This document shows positions 1-6,392 of a DNA stretch of 12,452 nucleotides, piece after piece. The DNA is from Bacteroidales bacterium UBA1195. Its GTDB lineage: Bacteria; Bacteroidota; Bacteroidia; Bacteroidales; WCHB1-69. Made by a program: the position numbers and the translations under genes. The DNA is taken from NCBI GenBank assembly GCA_002309855.1, contig DBYD01000064.1, positions 1 through 12,452 on the forward strand, in the 5' to 3' direction. The first letter of the stretch is position 1. Each line of letters begins with the position of its first letter. The notes beneath the pieces are model-generated. The model ran no database searches. It saw nothing but the letters and a program-made list of their open reading frames with translations, and was not told the origin of the DNA.

Positions 1-300
1 AACCACGGCATCAAGATCGGCATGGGCCACTCCCAGCTGGAAGAGAAGCTCGCCGTCGATTGCGGTTACTGGCACCTGTGGCGTTTCAACCCTGCCGAGG
101 AAGAGGCCGGACAGAACGGCTTCCACCTGGACAGCAAGGAACCCGACTGGAGCAAGTTCCAAGACTTCATCATGGGCGAGGTCCGCTACAACTCGTTGCT
201 GAAGACCTTCCCCGAAGAGGCCAAGGAACTCTTCGCCAAGACCGAGCAGTTTGCCAAACTCCGCTACGAAGGCTACAAAAAGCTGAGCGAAGGGAAGTAA
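1..300 (+). CDS. nifJ: Pyruvate:ferredoxin (flavodoxin) oxidoreductase, C-terminal end (partial)
   Basis: The reading frame is open from base 1, so the gene begins outside the window; the ATG at 22 is internal. The 99 visible residues match the extreme C-terminus of single-chain pyruvate:ferredoxin oxidoreductase. The recognisable stretches are HGIKIGMGHSQLEEK, the GYWHLWRFNP block, DSKEPDWSKFQDF and GEVRYNSL, ending in a helical tail. The family decarboxylates pyruvate oxidatively to acetyl-CoA and CO2 in the cytoplasm, passing electrons to ferredoxin or flavodoxin, and is a central fermentation enzyme of anaerobic Bacteroidota. The thiamine-diphosphate and Fe-S domains lie upstream and are not visible. 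The gene is GC-rich compared with the next 5 kb and is closed by a strong terminator. Identity is by recalled family motifs and is secure. Confidence 0.93.
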   Translation, partial: NHGIKIGMGHSQLEEKLAVDCGYWHLWRFNPAEEEAGQNGFHLDSKEPDWSKFQDFIMGEVRYNSLLKTFPEEAKELFAKTEQFAKLRYEGYKKLSEGK

Positions 301-313
301 TTGCTGATTATCT

Positions 314-343
314 TGTAAAGACGGTGCATGCACCGTCTTTACA
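314..343. repeat. Perfect 30-bp palindrome downstream of nifJ
   Basis: Two 15-base arms (TGTAAAGACGGTGCA and its exact reverse complement) abut with no spacer. In RNA the centre GTGCATGCAC would give a tight hairpin. It starts 14 bases after the nifJ stop and has no T-run of its own. It could be a 3'-end-stabilising hairpin, part of a tandem terminator with the next stem, or a dyad protein-binding site. Confidence 0.7.
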
Positions 344-352
344 TTTATGATT

Positions 353-390
353 AAAGGGGCAATGGCTGCTTTGCCTGTTGCCCCTTTTTT
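353..390 (+). terminator. Rho-independent terminator of nifJ
   Basis: A 10-bp stem, AAAGGGGCAA at 353-362 pairing with TTGCCCCTTT at 378-387, encloses a 15-base loop and runs into a T-tract at 385-390. This is a classic intrinsic terminator for the nifJ transcript. It marks the boundary between GC-rich core sequence and the AT-rich region that follows. Confidence 0.88.
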
Positions 391-532
391 GTAAAAAAAT
401 GAGTATTAACAAAGCAGGGAATTATTTAGAATAAAATAAATTAACATATTATTAATCATAGCGTTTGCTATTTGTTCGGCACTGCTTCGAAACCTAGGAA
501 ATTTTGAAATTCAATTAATAATCAATATAATT

Positions 533-694
533 ATGGCTAAACAAAAAATCAAACCCAATAACAATTCTGCTAACATGCAGAATTCAAATAAAGGAACAAA
601 AGGTACAAATAAACAATACGACCAAAACCAAGGGAATAGAGGAAAACAACTTAATCCAAACTCGAATACAAGGAAAAACACCATAAAAAGTTGA
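533..694 (+). CDS. Small Asn-rich basic protein, 53 aa (hypothetical)
   Basis: ATG at 533 to TGA at 692-694 encodes 53 residues that are too few for most ORF filters. The product is rich in Asn, Lys and Gln, has almost no hydrophobic residues, and should be disordered and basic. It contains the phrases NSNKGTKGTNKQYDQNQ and GNRGKQLNPN. Short proteins with comparable NKGT..GTN..YD..QGNRGxQxNPN wording seem familiar from other bacterial genomes, but that is an impression and no function is known to me. It sits 91 bp upstream of the RavA-like gene on the same strand, so it could be the first gene of that operon. No clear ribosome-binding site is visible, which is normal in this phylum. The complementary strand has a 90-codon frame over 511-783, but its product is compositionally unremarkable. 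Confidence 0.5.
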   Translation: MAKQKIKPNNNSANMQNSNKGTKGTNKQYDQNQGNRGKQLNPNSNTRKNTIKS

Positions 695-785
695 TAATGG
701 AAATTTAAATTACTATATGGTATAAATGTTCGAGAAAATGCATTTTGAAGATTAAAAACATCAAGCATCAAAAATAGAACCAATT

Positions 786-2348
786 ATGACAAAAGCAGAA
801 GAGATTCAAAAGAAAATTAAAAAATTATTAGACGAATTAAATAGTGGCCTTTACGAAAAGGAACGTTCCATTCGATTGACATTACTGGCTGTGCTGGCAG
901 GTGAAAGCACATTTATGCTCGGCGAACCCGGAACAGCCAAGAGTCTCGTGGCTCGAAGAATCTCTGAAGCTTTTAAGGAGCCGTCCAACAAGGAAGAGGT
1001 GAAATTTTTCGACTATTTAATGAATCAGTTTTCACAGCCCGATGAAATTTTCGGCCCCGTTTCAGTGCAGGAGTTGAAAAACGACAATTACAAGAGAAAA
1101 ACCGCAAAATATCTTCCCAAGGCACAGTTTGCATTTTTGGACGAAATCTGGAAAGCGAATCCCGCCATCCAGAATGCCCTGTTGACCATTCTCAACGAAA
1201 AAATATTCAGAAATGGTGGTGAGACTGAACACGTCCCATTAATTGGCTTTATGTCTGCATCCAACGAACTGCCCGCAAAAAATCAAGGTTTGGATGCTAT
1301 CTTTGACAGATTTTTGGTAAGAATCTTGGAACTGCCTATTTCAAATGAGGATAACTTCCGCAATATGGTTTCCGCAGAAAGAATCCCGACAAGCAACATA
1401 ACCGAGAAATTATCTGCCACCGACATTGAGACCATTCAGTCTGAAGCGGAAAAGGTGGAATTGTCGGACGATTGTTTCAATGTCATTCAAGCAGTGAGAA
1501 AAATTATCAGTGAGAAAAATAACGAAAGTAATCGTGAGGCCGACGAAAGATATATTATTTCAGATCGTCGCTGGAAGAAGATTGTGAATCTCATGCGTGT
1601 CTCCGCATATTGCAACGGAAGAACCGAAACCGACCTGATGGATGCCTCATTGATTGCAGATTGCATCTGGAGCACCATCAGCCAGGAGCAGGAAGCCAAA
1701 GCGATTATGCAAGATGCCATTGGCCATTTCGGTATGGAATGCACAACTGATTTTGAAGAATGGGAACAAAAGGTTGAGAAACTTAAAACAAATATCGATA
1801 AAAACTTCTTTGAAAAAGATGTGTTTTTTACGGTGAGTTTTAACAATAAATCAGGAGAAAAAATTGAATATTACATATTGGACGATCTGAATGGGCATAA
1901 ATGCGGTATTTCTGTCAATAGCACCAATGCGCTATGGGACACTACAGAACATTACTTTTTCCTTGGTGACAAAGATGTTGAGCCGACACAAATTCCTTCT
2001 TCAAAAGTAAAAATTAATAAAAAGGCAAATGAAGTTAAAATTGAGGGCAAGACCTATAGAATCCAACCAGCCCCTAAAGCTTTGGAAAAGATAACATTTG
2101 ATGCAGCAAGTGATTGTTTTGATAAGATGGTTAATGATCTTAAAGATGACATCAAACAACAAATTAATCAAATTGATCAAGATATGGGCGAATTGGACAA
2201 TCAATTTAGGAGCAACCTATTTGCTAACAGTGATTTGTATTATGGTGTGATTTTTGATGAGCAAATCAATATGAAAACCAAATATGCCAAACTTATTAAC
2301 ATTATTGATTTTCAGCAATCTCGCTACAAGGAATTTCAGGTAGAATAG
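786..2348 (+). CDS. ravA: MoxR-family AAA+ ATPase, RavA-like
   Basis: This 520-residue cytoplasmic ATPase resembles E. coli RavA (about 498 aa) along its whole length. Visible motifs are GLYEKERSIRL near residue 21, Walker A GEPGTAKS (46-53), the MNQFSQPDEIFGP block (79-91), Walker B FAFLDE (115-120), sensor 1 in SASNE (157-161) and the arginine-finger region IFDRFLVR (172-179). The RavA-type sensor 2 SDRRWKK is at 259-265. Residues about 345-430 are beta-rich and may correspond to the LARA domain. The helical end, with IKQQI near 456, aligns with the RavA C-terminal coiled region. RavA forms hexamers and works with the VWA protein ViaA, whose homologue follows after 44 bp; in E. coli the pair has been linked to respiratory Fe-S complexes, membrane lipids, LdcI and aminoglycoside sensitivity. 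The role here is inferred only from homology. Base composition is AT-rich compared with the window ends. Confidence 0.92.
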   Translation: MTKAEEIQKKIKKLLDELNSGLYEKERSIRLTLLAVLAGESTFMLGEPGTAKSLVARRISEAFKEPSNKEEVKFFDYLMNQFSQPDEIFGPVSVQELKNDNYKRKTAKYLPKAQFAFLDEIWKANPAIQNALLTILNEKIFRNGGETEHVPLIGFMSASNELPAKNQGLDAIFDRFLVRILELPISNEDNFRNMVSAERIPTSNITEKLSATDIETIQSEAEKVELSDDCFNVIQAVRKIISEKNNESNREADERYIISDRRWKKIVNLMRVSAYCNGRTETDLMDASLIADCIWSTISQEQEAKAIMQDAIGHFGMECTTDFEEWEQKVEKLKTNIDKNFFEKDVFFTVSFNNKSGEKIEYYILDDLNGHKCGISVNSTNALWDTTEHYFFLGDKDVEPTQIPSSKVKINKKANEVKIEGKTYRIQPAPKALEKITFDAASDCFDKMVNDLKDDIKQQINQIDQDMGELDNQFRSNLFANSDLYYGVIFDEQINMKTKYAKLINIIDFQQSRYKEFQVE

Positions 2349-2392
2349 GGTGGATGCTTAACAGAAGTCGATAACCATCAATCAATATCAAA

Positions 2393-4387
2393 ATGGGACG
2401 AGAAAATGAACTTCCACGCGGGCAAGCAGAACAGCTTCTGCAATTGATAGAAGATTGCGAGTCTTTATTCCAGCGCATCGAAAACGGCGAAAAGACAGAT
2501 GACCTTGCTGATTCTTTGAAGGGCAAGTTGATTAGAATTGGTGAAAAGGCAAAAATCTATGATATCGCAGGGAAATATACAGCCATAAAGATCAGAAATC
2601 AATGCGCCCATAGTGATAACAATGATGACTTTTGGCAAGCACTGCCTGAATTGAAAGAGCAATTTGAAAAAATCAAAAAGAACAAACGCAAGTGCCAAAA
2701 AATCATCAACAAAGATTCCACAAATAAGGCCAAACGCAGTTTCGAAAAGCACGCCGACAGTGAACGGTTTGGGGATAAACAAAACCGCAAAAAGACTGTT
2801 AACGCTTTGGAAGATGCGTTCGACAATAAAATTGACAAGTCTGACAAATCCGAATTCCCGTCCGCCAGCGAAATGATTTCCAAAACCGTCGGAAATATTT
2901 CTGAAGAGACGAAAAAATATGTCGGCGACCATCAAGGTCTGTCGGAGGATGTGCAATCCGATATTTTGAACTGGTCCGAACGCACTTCAACGGAAGTGGA
3001 AATCGAAACGAACAAACATTTCCAGAAGGAATCCGATTTTCTTAAACAAATCAAGAAATCGGGTGGCGTTGATTTCTTTGATCATTTCGAAAAATATGAG
3101 ACGGCTTACCAGAGCATAGAAACGGCAGATAGAAACTTTGATATGCAACATTATAAAAAAATGTTGCAGAATGACCTCGCAAAATTAGGGGACAATCCAG
3201 ACGAAAAAGATATTACGGATTATAAAAAGGCTTATTTTCAGGCGCTTATGAAAGCATTGGCTAAAAACTTCAATGCTCGCAAAGCTGATTATGAGCAAAA
3301 ACAGATTGACGAAAAGCGCAAGAAATTTTTAGAGGAACTCTACAAAAAAATCGAAAACTTCAAAAAGCTGGAACAACTTCTGCAACCAATTATTAATGAT
3401 TTGGGGCACGGATATTTGTGGGATATGTCCAACCAGCCTTTCCGCAATTTCGGCTTCGACATTTTGCAAAAGTATGCATCGCTCTTAAAAAATGACAACG
3501 CCCTACAAGAATTTGCTGAATTACTTGGAAGACAAAGTGCAACGTCAAGAGAGGTGGAAAAGAAAATTATTGAAGAAATCATCATCAGAAGAGAGTTCCA
3601 TCCCCAGCCCGCCCAACGAGGAAATGTCGTCGGATTCAATTATTCCAACGAAATAAGCCGCGTTTTGCCATCGGAAATGGCATTGTTAACTGACCCCGAT
3701 TTGGAAAATCTGTTTTATCTAAAATTTGTTGAAAAGCAGTTACTTTCCTATAGCTATTCACAAGATGTTGCTGAAATATACAGGGAGACACGGCCAAAAG
3801 AGATTGAAATTTCAAAAACTAAGGACGAAACAGGACCCATCATTATATGCGTGGACACAAGTGGCAGCATGCAAGGAGTTCCCGAACAGACCGCCAAAAT
3901 TGCGACATTCGCCATAGCAAAAACTGCTATGCGACATAATAGAAAATGCTTCCTGATTTCATTTTCGACGGGTATAGAAACACTTGATTTAGCGGACTTC
4001 AAAAAAACAAACGCCTTGGAAACGCTTGTAAATTTTCTGAACAAGTCGTTTAATGGAGGAACGGACGCTGCGCCAGCTCTTGCGGAATGCTTGAGACAAT
4101 TGAAAACAGAGAATTACAAAAATGCCGATGTGCTGATGATTTCAGATTTTGTAATGAATAATCTACCGTACAATATTGTTACCTCAATTGAGAAAGAAAA
4201 GATGAATGGCACCTCGTTTTATTCTCTTGTTATCGGACAATCCGCAAATAATCAAGCCATTGAGTGTTTTAACGAAAATATATCATACAATCCATATGAT
4301 GAATCTTCCCGTAAGGAATTCCACAAAAAAATCCGACAGATTGCTGTAAAACGAAAAAAAACGAAGACAACTCCCACCAACATCTAA
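2393..4387 (+). CDS. viaA: ViaA-like VWA-domain protein with extended N-terminus carrying a HEPN-type motif
   Basis: This 664-residue protein is partner to the RavA-like ATPase upstream. From about residue 305 it follows E. coli ViaA (about 483 aa): YLWDMS (341-346), FAELLGR (374-380), ISRVLPSEMALL (421-432), FYLKFVEKQLLSY (441-453), then a VWA domain. That domain has an intact MIDAS metal site: DTSGS at 488-492, Thr557 in GGTDAA and Asp585 in MISDF. The first 300 residues are additional or strongly diverged. Residues 1-100 are helical and include IRNQCAHS, which holds R68-N-Q-C-A-H73 and fits the HEPN R-x4-6-H pattern. Residues 100-330 are charged, Lys-rich and probably coiled-coil. The C-terminus is basic. 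The ATG at 2393 is the first in frame after the ATPase stop. Metal-dependent binding by the VWA domain and remodelling by RavA are inferred from the family; HEPN activity is a hypothesis. Confidence 0.9.
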   Translation: MGRENELPRGQAEQLLQLIEDCESLFQRIENGEKTDDLADSLKGKLIRIGEKAKIYDIAGKYTAIKIRNQCAHSDNNDDFWQALPELKEQFEKIKKNKRKCQKIINKDSTNKAKRSFEKHADSERFGDKQNRKKTVNALEDAFDNKIDKSDKSEFPSASEMISKTVGNISEETKKYVGDHQGLSEDVQSDILNWSERTSTEVEIETNKHFQKESDFLKQIKKSGGVDFFDHFEKYETAYQSIETADRNFDMQHYKKMLQNDLAKLGDNPDEKDITDYKKAYFQALMKALAKNFNARKADYEQKQIDEKRKKFLEELYKKIENFKKLEQLLQPIINDLGHGYLWDMSNQPFRNFGFDILQKYASLLKNDNALQEFAELLGRQSATSREVEKKIIEEIIIRREFHPQPAQRGNVVGFNYSNEISRVLPSEMALLTDPDLENLFYLKFVEKQLLSYSYSQDVAEIYRETRPKEIEISKTKDETGPIIICVDTSGSMQGVPEQTAKIATFAIAKTAMRHNRKCFLISFSTGIETLDLADFKKTNALETLVNFLNKSFNGGTDAAPALAECLRQLKTENYKNADVLMISDFVMNNLPYNIVTSIEKEKMNGTSFYSLVIGQSANNQAIECFNENISYNPYDESSRKEFHKKIRQIAVKRKKTKTTPTNI

Positions 4388-4471
4388 AGACTGAAAGCAA
4401 AGTTTAGCTTGTTATCAAAGACAAAACCATATTTGTCAATGTAAATGATTTGAAAAAGAATAACCCTTAAA

Positions 4472-4841
4472 ATGCCCCATCTTCACCCTATCATTCAAGA
4501 AATTTCACCATGTCAGACACCTCTTTTTGTGGATGTTGAATATGATAAAAACGTCATAAAACAATATGAGGGTTTTCTACACCGTCATAAAAACGGTTAG
4601 GAAAGTACTACAATTATTTGGATGCTGCGCTCCATGACAGCTTTTTTGGGACACCAGACGTCATCTTGACGAACTCCATTTTTTCCTAAATAAATTCGCC
4701 TCCGGTCGCCCATTGAGCGATGAAACTATCTACGGAAAATTGTATGCTGATTACCTGAAACTGATTTCAACCCCTCATACGAAAATCAAAACAATTTCGT
4801 TTACTAACACGAAAGAATTACCACATTATGAACCACATTAG
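4472..4841 (+). pseudogene. Degraded third gene after viaA, readable only through two 1-base frameshifts
   Basis: An ATG at 4472, 85 bp after the VWA gene stop, opens a frame reading MPHLHPIIQEISPCQTPLFV and on to HRHKN before a TAG at 4598-4600. One base lower the frame continues as RLGKYYNYLDAALHDSFFG. One base lower again, from about 4666, it continues as DELHFFLNKFASGRPLSDET through YADYLKLISTP and ends at TAG 4839-4841. Restoring one base at an A-run near 4588-4593 and one near 4664 gives a single 123-residue protein (370 + 2 bases = 124 codons with stop). Each junction reads smoothly, which argues for one ancestral gene. The product would be soluble and rich in aromatic residues, and I do not recognise the family. 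It could be a lost third component of the RavA-ViaA operon, or a gene broken by sequencing error. Confidence 0.55.
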
Positions 4842-5310
4842 GATATTCAAAGAGCACACCTCTAATCCTGTTAATCCCGTGCTTGCCAATCCCGTTTACC
4901 TTAGCGGCTATATAGAGCAAATGGGAACAGGAACTACTGATATTATTAACCATTGTTTGGAGTATGGACTTCGCAAACCAGAGTTTCACCAAGATGATGA
5001 TTTTCGGGTTGTTATCTAGCGGCGAAATGAAGAAAGAGTACAAGAAGGAGGTGAAGTAAGAGGTGAAGTAGATGGCAAGATAAAAAAAGTGGTTTTGGCA
5101 GTTCGAGGAAATACGATTTCTGCTAATGAAATAATGAAATCACTCCAATTAAAAGGAGAGGATAATTTCCGCAAATGTTATCTTGTTCCGTCTATAGAAA
5201 ACGAGTATGTTCAAATGCTCTTTCCCGATGCGCCGAAGCGCCCCGACCAAGCCTATTATCTTACCGAAAAAGGATTGGCACTGTATGCTGAAATTTCTAA
5301 TGAGGGCTAA
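4840..5310 (+). pseudogene. C-terminal remnant of AlbA_2/Schlafen-type ATP-binding protein, with in-frame amber stop
   Basis: From about 4840 one frame reads FKEHTSNPVNPVLANPVYLSGYIEQMGTGTTDII (quoted in two pieces: FKEHTSNPVNPVLANP and VYLSGYIEQMGTGTTDII), matching the ATP-binding C-terminal part of AlbA_2 (divergent AAA_4) helicase-like proteins. It then reads FRVVI followed by TAG at 5017-5019. Family members usually have a Tyr there (IIYR), so a TAC/TAT to TAG change is likely. Beyond the stop the same frame continues with the typical Gly-rich linker (EGGEVRGEVDGKI) and a winged-helix domain containing NFRKCYLVPSIE and YYLTEKGLALY, ending at TAA 5308-5310. The AlbA_2 domain and most of the ATPase region are missing; upstream sequence belongs to the preceding broken gene. 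Two ATG-started pieces (4828-5019 and 5089-5310) are visible, but neither is a plausible complete protein. Confidence 0.8.
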
Positions 5311-5410
5311 TTATTGTCATGGGGGGTCAGTTCTTTTAAACGTAAAATCAAAACACACCATGTCTAAAGCACAACTCAAAAAAACAACACACTAAGGATT
5401 ATAAAACAAA
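5311..5410 (+). other. Non-coding remnant region with an 11-codon ORF
   Basis: This AT-rich stretch separates the broken ATP-binding gene from the promoter of the next operon. It holds ATG at 5360 to TAA at 5393-5395, reading MSKAQLKKTTH. That resembles the N-terminus of longer bacterial proteins starting with MSK-x-LKK, so it may be the truncated head of another lost gene. Eleven codons are too few to assign a family. Confidence 0.25.
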
Positions 5411-5455
5411 TTTTCGGCAATATTTGTTATTATTGCCAAGAATTTTGTATTTTTG
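5411..5455 (+). promoter_or_regulatory. Bacteroidota-type promoter with overlapping dyad, upstream of the 5502 gene
   Basis: TATTTTTG at 5448-5455 fits the Bacteroidota -7 consensus TAnnTTTG, and TTTG at 5423-5426 gives a -33 element with a 21-base spacer. The predicted transcript starts near 5462, leaving a leader of about 40 nt before the ATG at 5502. A dyad (GGCAATA at 5416-5422 and TATTGCC at 5431-5437, with partial extension to 5411 and 5442) brackets the -33 element and could be an operator. Only the motif match is seen; regulation is inferred. Confidence 0.65.
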
Positions 5456-5501
5456 CATTTCAGAAACATGCTGCAATTGGCAGCCTTAAAAACACTCGAT
5501 T

Positions 5502-5993
5502 ATGAAAAGATTATTTGTCATTGCGCTCTGCCTGATGTTTTCGCAGGCGATATGGGCTCAGAAGTTCACCGTTCCGGCCATTCCGGGGGCGATTGAAGAA
5601 GCAGAGTATGCCAACTATGTGCAGGATTTCAACCGCTGCATGGATTGGCTTGAAAGCCACGCACCTTCCGCCACACAGCGCAAGGATGTGAATGCCTTCG
5701 TGGTATGGTGGATGATAGGTTCGCCCGATGTCCACATTGAAGTGAATGCAGATGCGGCCAATTTCAACAACGGGGAGCTCCTTGTCCTTTACATGGGAGG
5801 TTGGGCCAGGCACAACATAAGCAACCCGGACGCATCCAAAGCGGACGGCTCCATGGCCGGCATTGAAACAGTCATCAACTATTACCTCAAATACAAGGAT
5901 TTTATAGGCAAGAACAAGATGGCGGAAAAACTGATCAAAATGAAGAAGAAAGGCACGCTCAGGCAATATGTGGAGGATTCCCTGAAGGAATAG
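5502..5993 (+). CDS. Secreted/periplasmic protein of unknown function, 163 aa
   Basis: The N-terminus MKRLFVIALCLMFSQAIWAQ is a signal peptide with probable cleavage after AIWA (residue 19). No lipobox is placed correctly, so a soluble periplasmic or exported protein is expected. The mature part, about 144 residues, is rich in aromatic residues. It has a YVQDFNRCMDWLESHAP helix, a VVWWMIGSPDVHIEV segment, an LVLYMGGWARH segment and a basic C-terminal helix. I recognise no domain name. It is the first gene behind a good promoter, and dgkA begins 18 bp after its stop, so the two are probably co-transcribed with the DUF1361 gene. That suggests a cell-envelope role, but nothing more specific. Confidence 0.82.
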   Translation: MKRLFVIALCLMFSQAIWAQKFTVPAIPGAIEEAEYANYVQDFNRCMDWLESHAPSATQRKDVNAFVVWWMIGSPDVHIEVNADAANFNNGELLVLYMGGWARHNISNPDASKADGSMAGIETVINYYLKYKDFIGKNKMAEKLIKMKKKGTLRQYVEDSLKE

Positions 5994-6011
5994 CGACCCG
6001 ATGGAAACAAC

Positions 6012-6392
6012 ATGGACACCAACCGTTTCTCAATAAAAAGGAGACTGAAGAGCTTCAGTTACGCATTCAGCGGGTTGCGGGTGCTGGTGAGGGAGGAGCA
6101 CAACGCAAGGATACACCTGTTCGCAACGGTTTGTGTCATTGTTATGGGAGTACTGTTAAGGATTTCCTGCACCGAATGGGTGGCGGTCGCCCTTGCCATT
6201 GGACTGGTGTTCGGCATGGAGGCCATCAATTCCGCTGTTGAGAACATCTGTGATTTCGTATGCCCTGAACTGGATGCAAGAATCAAAAAGATTAAGGATC
6301 TGGCGGCGGCGGCAGTGCTGCTTTCCGCCATCGCCGCGCTGGCCGTAGGACTTTTCATATTCATCCCCAAAATCATGTCGCTATGCTGTTAA
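6012..6392 (+). CDS. dgkA: Diacylglycerol kinase family protein (DgkA)
   Basis: This 126-residue integral membrane protein is close in length to E. coli DgkA (about 121 aa). The family signatures are intact: an amphipathic N-terminus with SFSYAFSGLRVL, then REEHNARIH (27-35), three membrane helices (about 36-52, 56-73 and 98-119), and the catalytic block MEAINSAVENICD. In that block Glu70 and Glu77 correspond to the E. coli metal/catalytic pair E69 and E76, followed by IKKIKDLAAAAV. The family phosphorylates diacylglycerol or, in many bacteria, undecaprenol, feeding lipid-carrier and phospholipid recycling at the inner membrane; which substrate applies here cannot be told from sequence. It sits between a secreted protein and the DUF1361 gene, overlapping the latter by 10 bp, which points to translational coupling. 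Confidence 0.95.
   Translation: MDTNRFSIKRRLKSFSYAFSGLRVLVREEHNARIHLFATVCVIVMGVLLRISCTEWVAVALAIGLVFGMEAINSAVENICDFVCPELDARIKKIKDLAAAAVLLSAIAALAVGLFIFIPKIMSLCC

Noticed and set aside
511..783. 90-codon hydrophobic ORF on the - strand upstream of the RavA-like gene
   Set aside because: It is Phe/Leu-rich only because the opposite strand is A-rich, and it covers the small + strand ORF and the leader. No family likeness or start signal.
2465..2956. 163-codon - strand ORF inside the VWA gene
   Set aside because: It is antisense to a well-supported coding region and low in complexity; a shadow of the Lys/Glu-rich + strand frame.
4552..4594. Repeated CGTCATAAAA at 4552 and 4583, considered as the start of a CRISPR-like or operator array
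   Set aside because: Only two 10-base copies, inside the frameshifted reading frame and with no third copy; more likely chance in A-rich sequence.
4588..4604. Programmed -1 frameshifting at the A-run in the third gene
   Set aside because: TAAAAAC is not a proper X-XXY-YYZ slippery heptamer, and the second shift at about 4664 has no slippery sequence, so mutation or sequencing error is simpler.
5041..5075. Tandem GGTGAAGTAGA-like repeat
   Set aside because: It encodes the Gly-Glu-Val linker typical of this ATP-binding protein family and needs no separate explanation.
5511..5966. 151-codon - strand ORF opposite the secreted protein gene
   Set aside because: The + strand has a clear signal peptide, a promoter and operon spacing. 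The antisense frame has no recognisable features.
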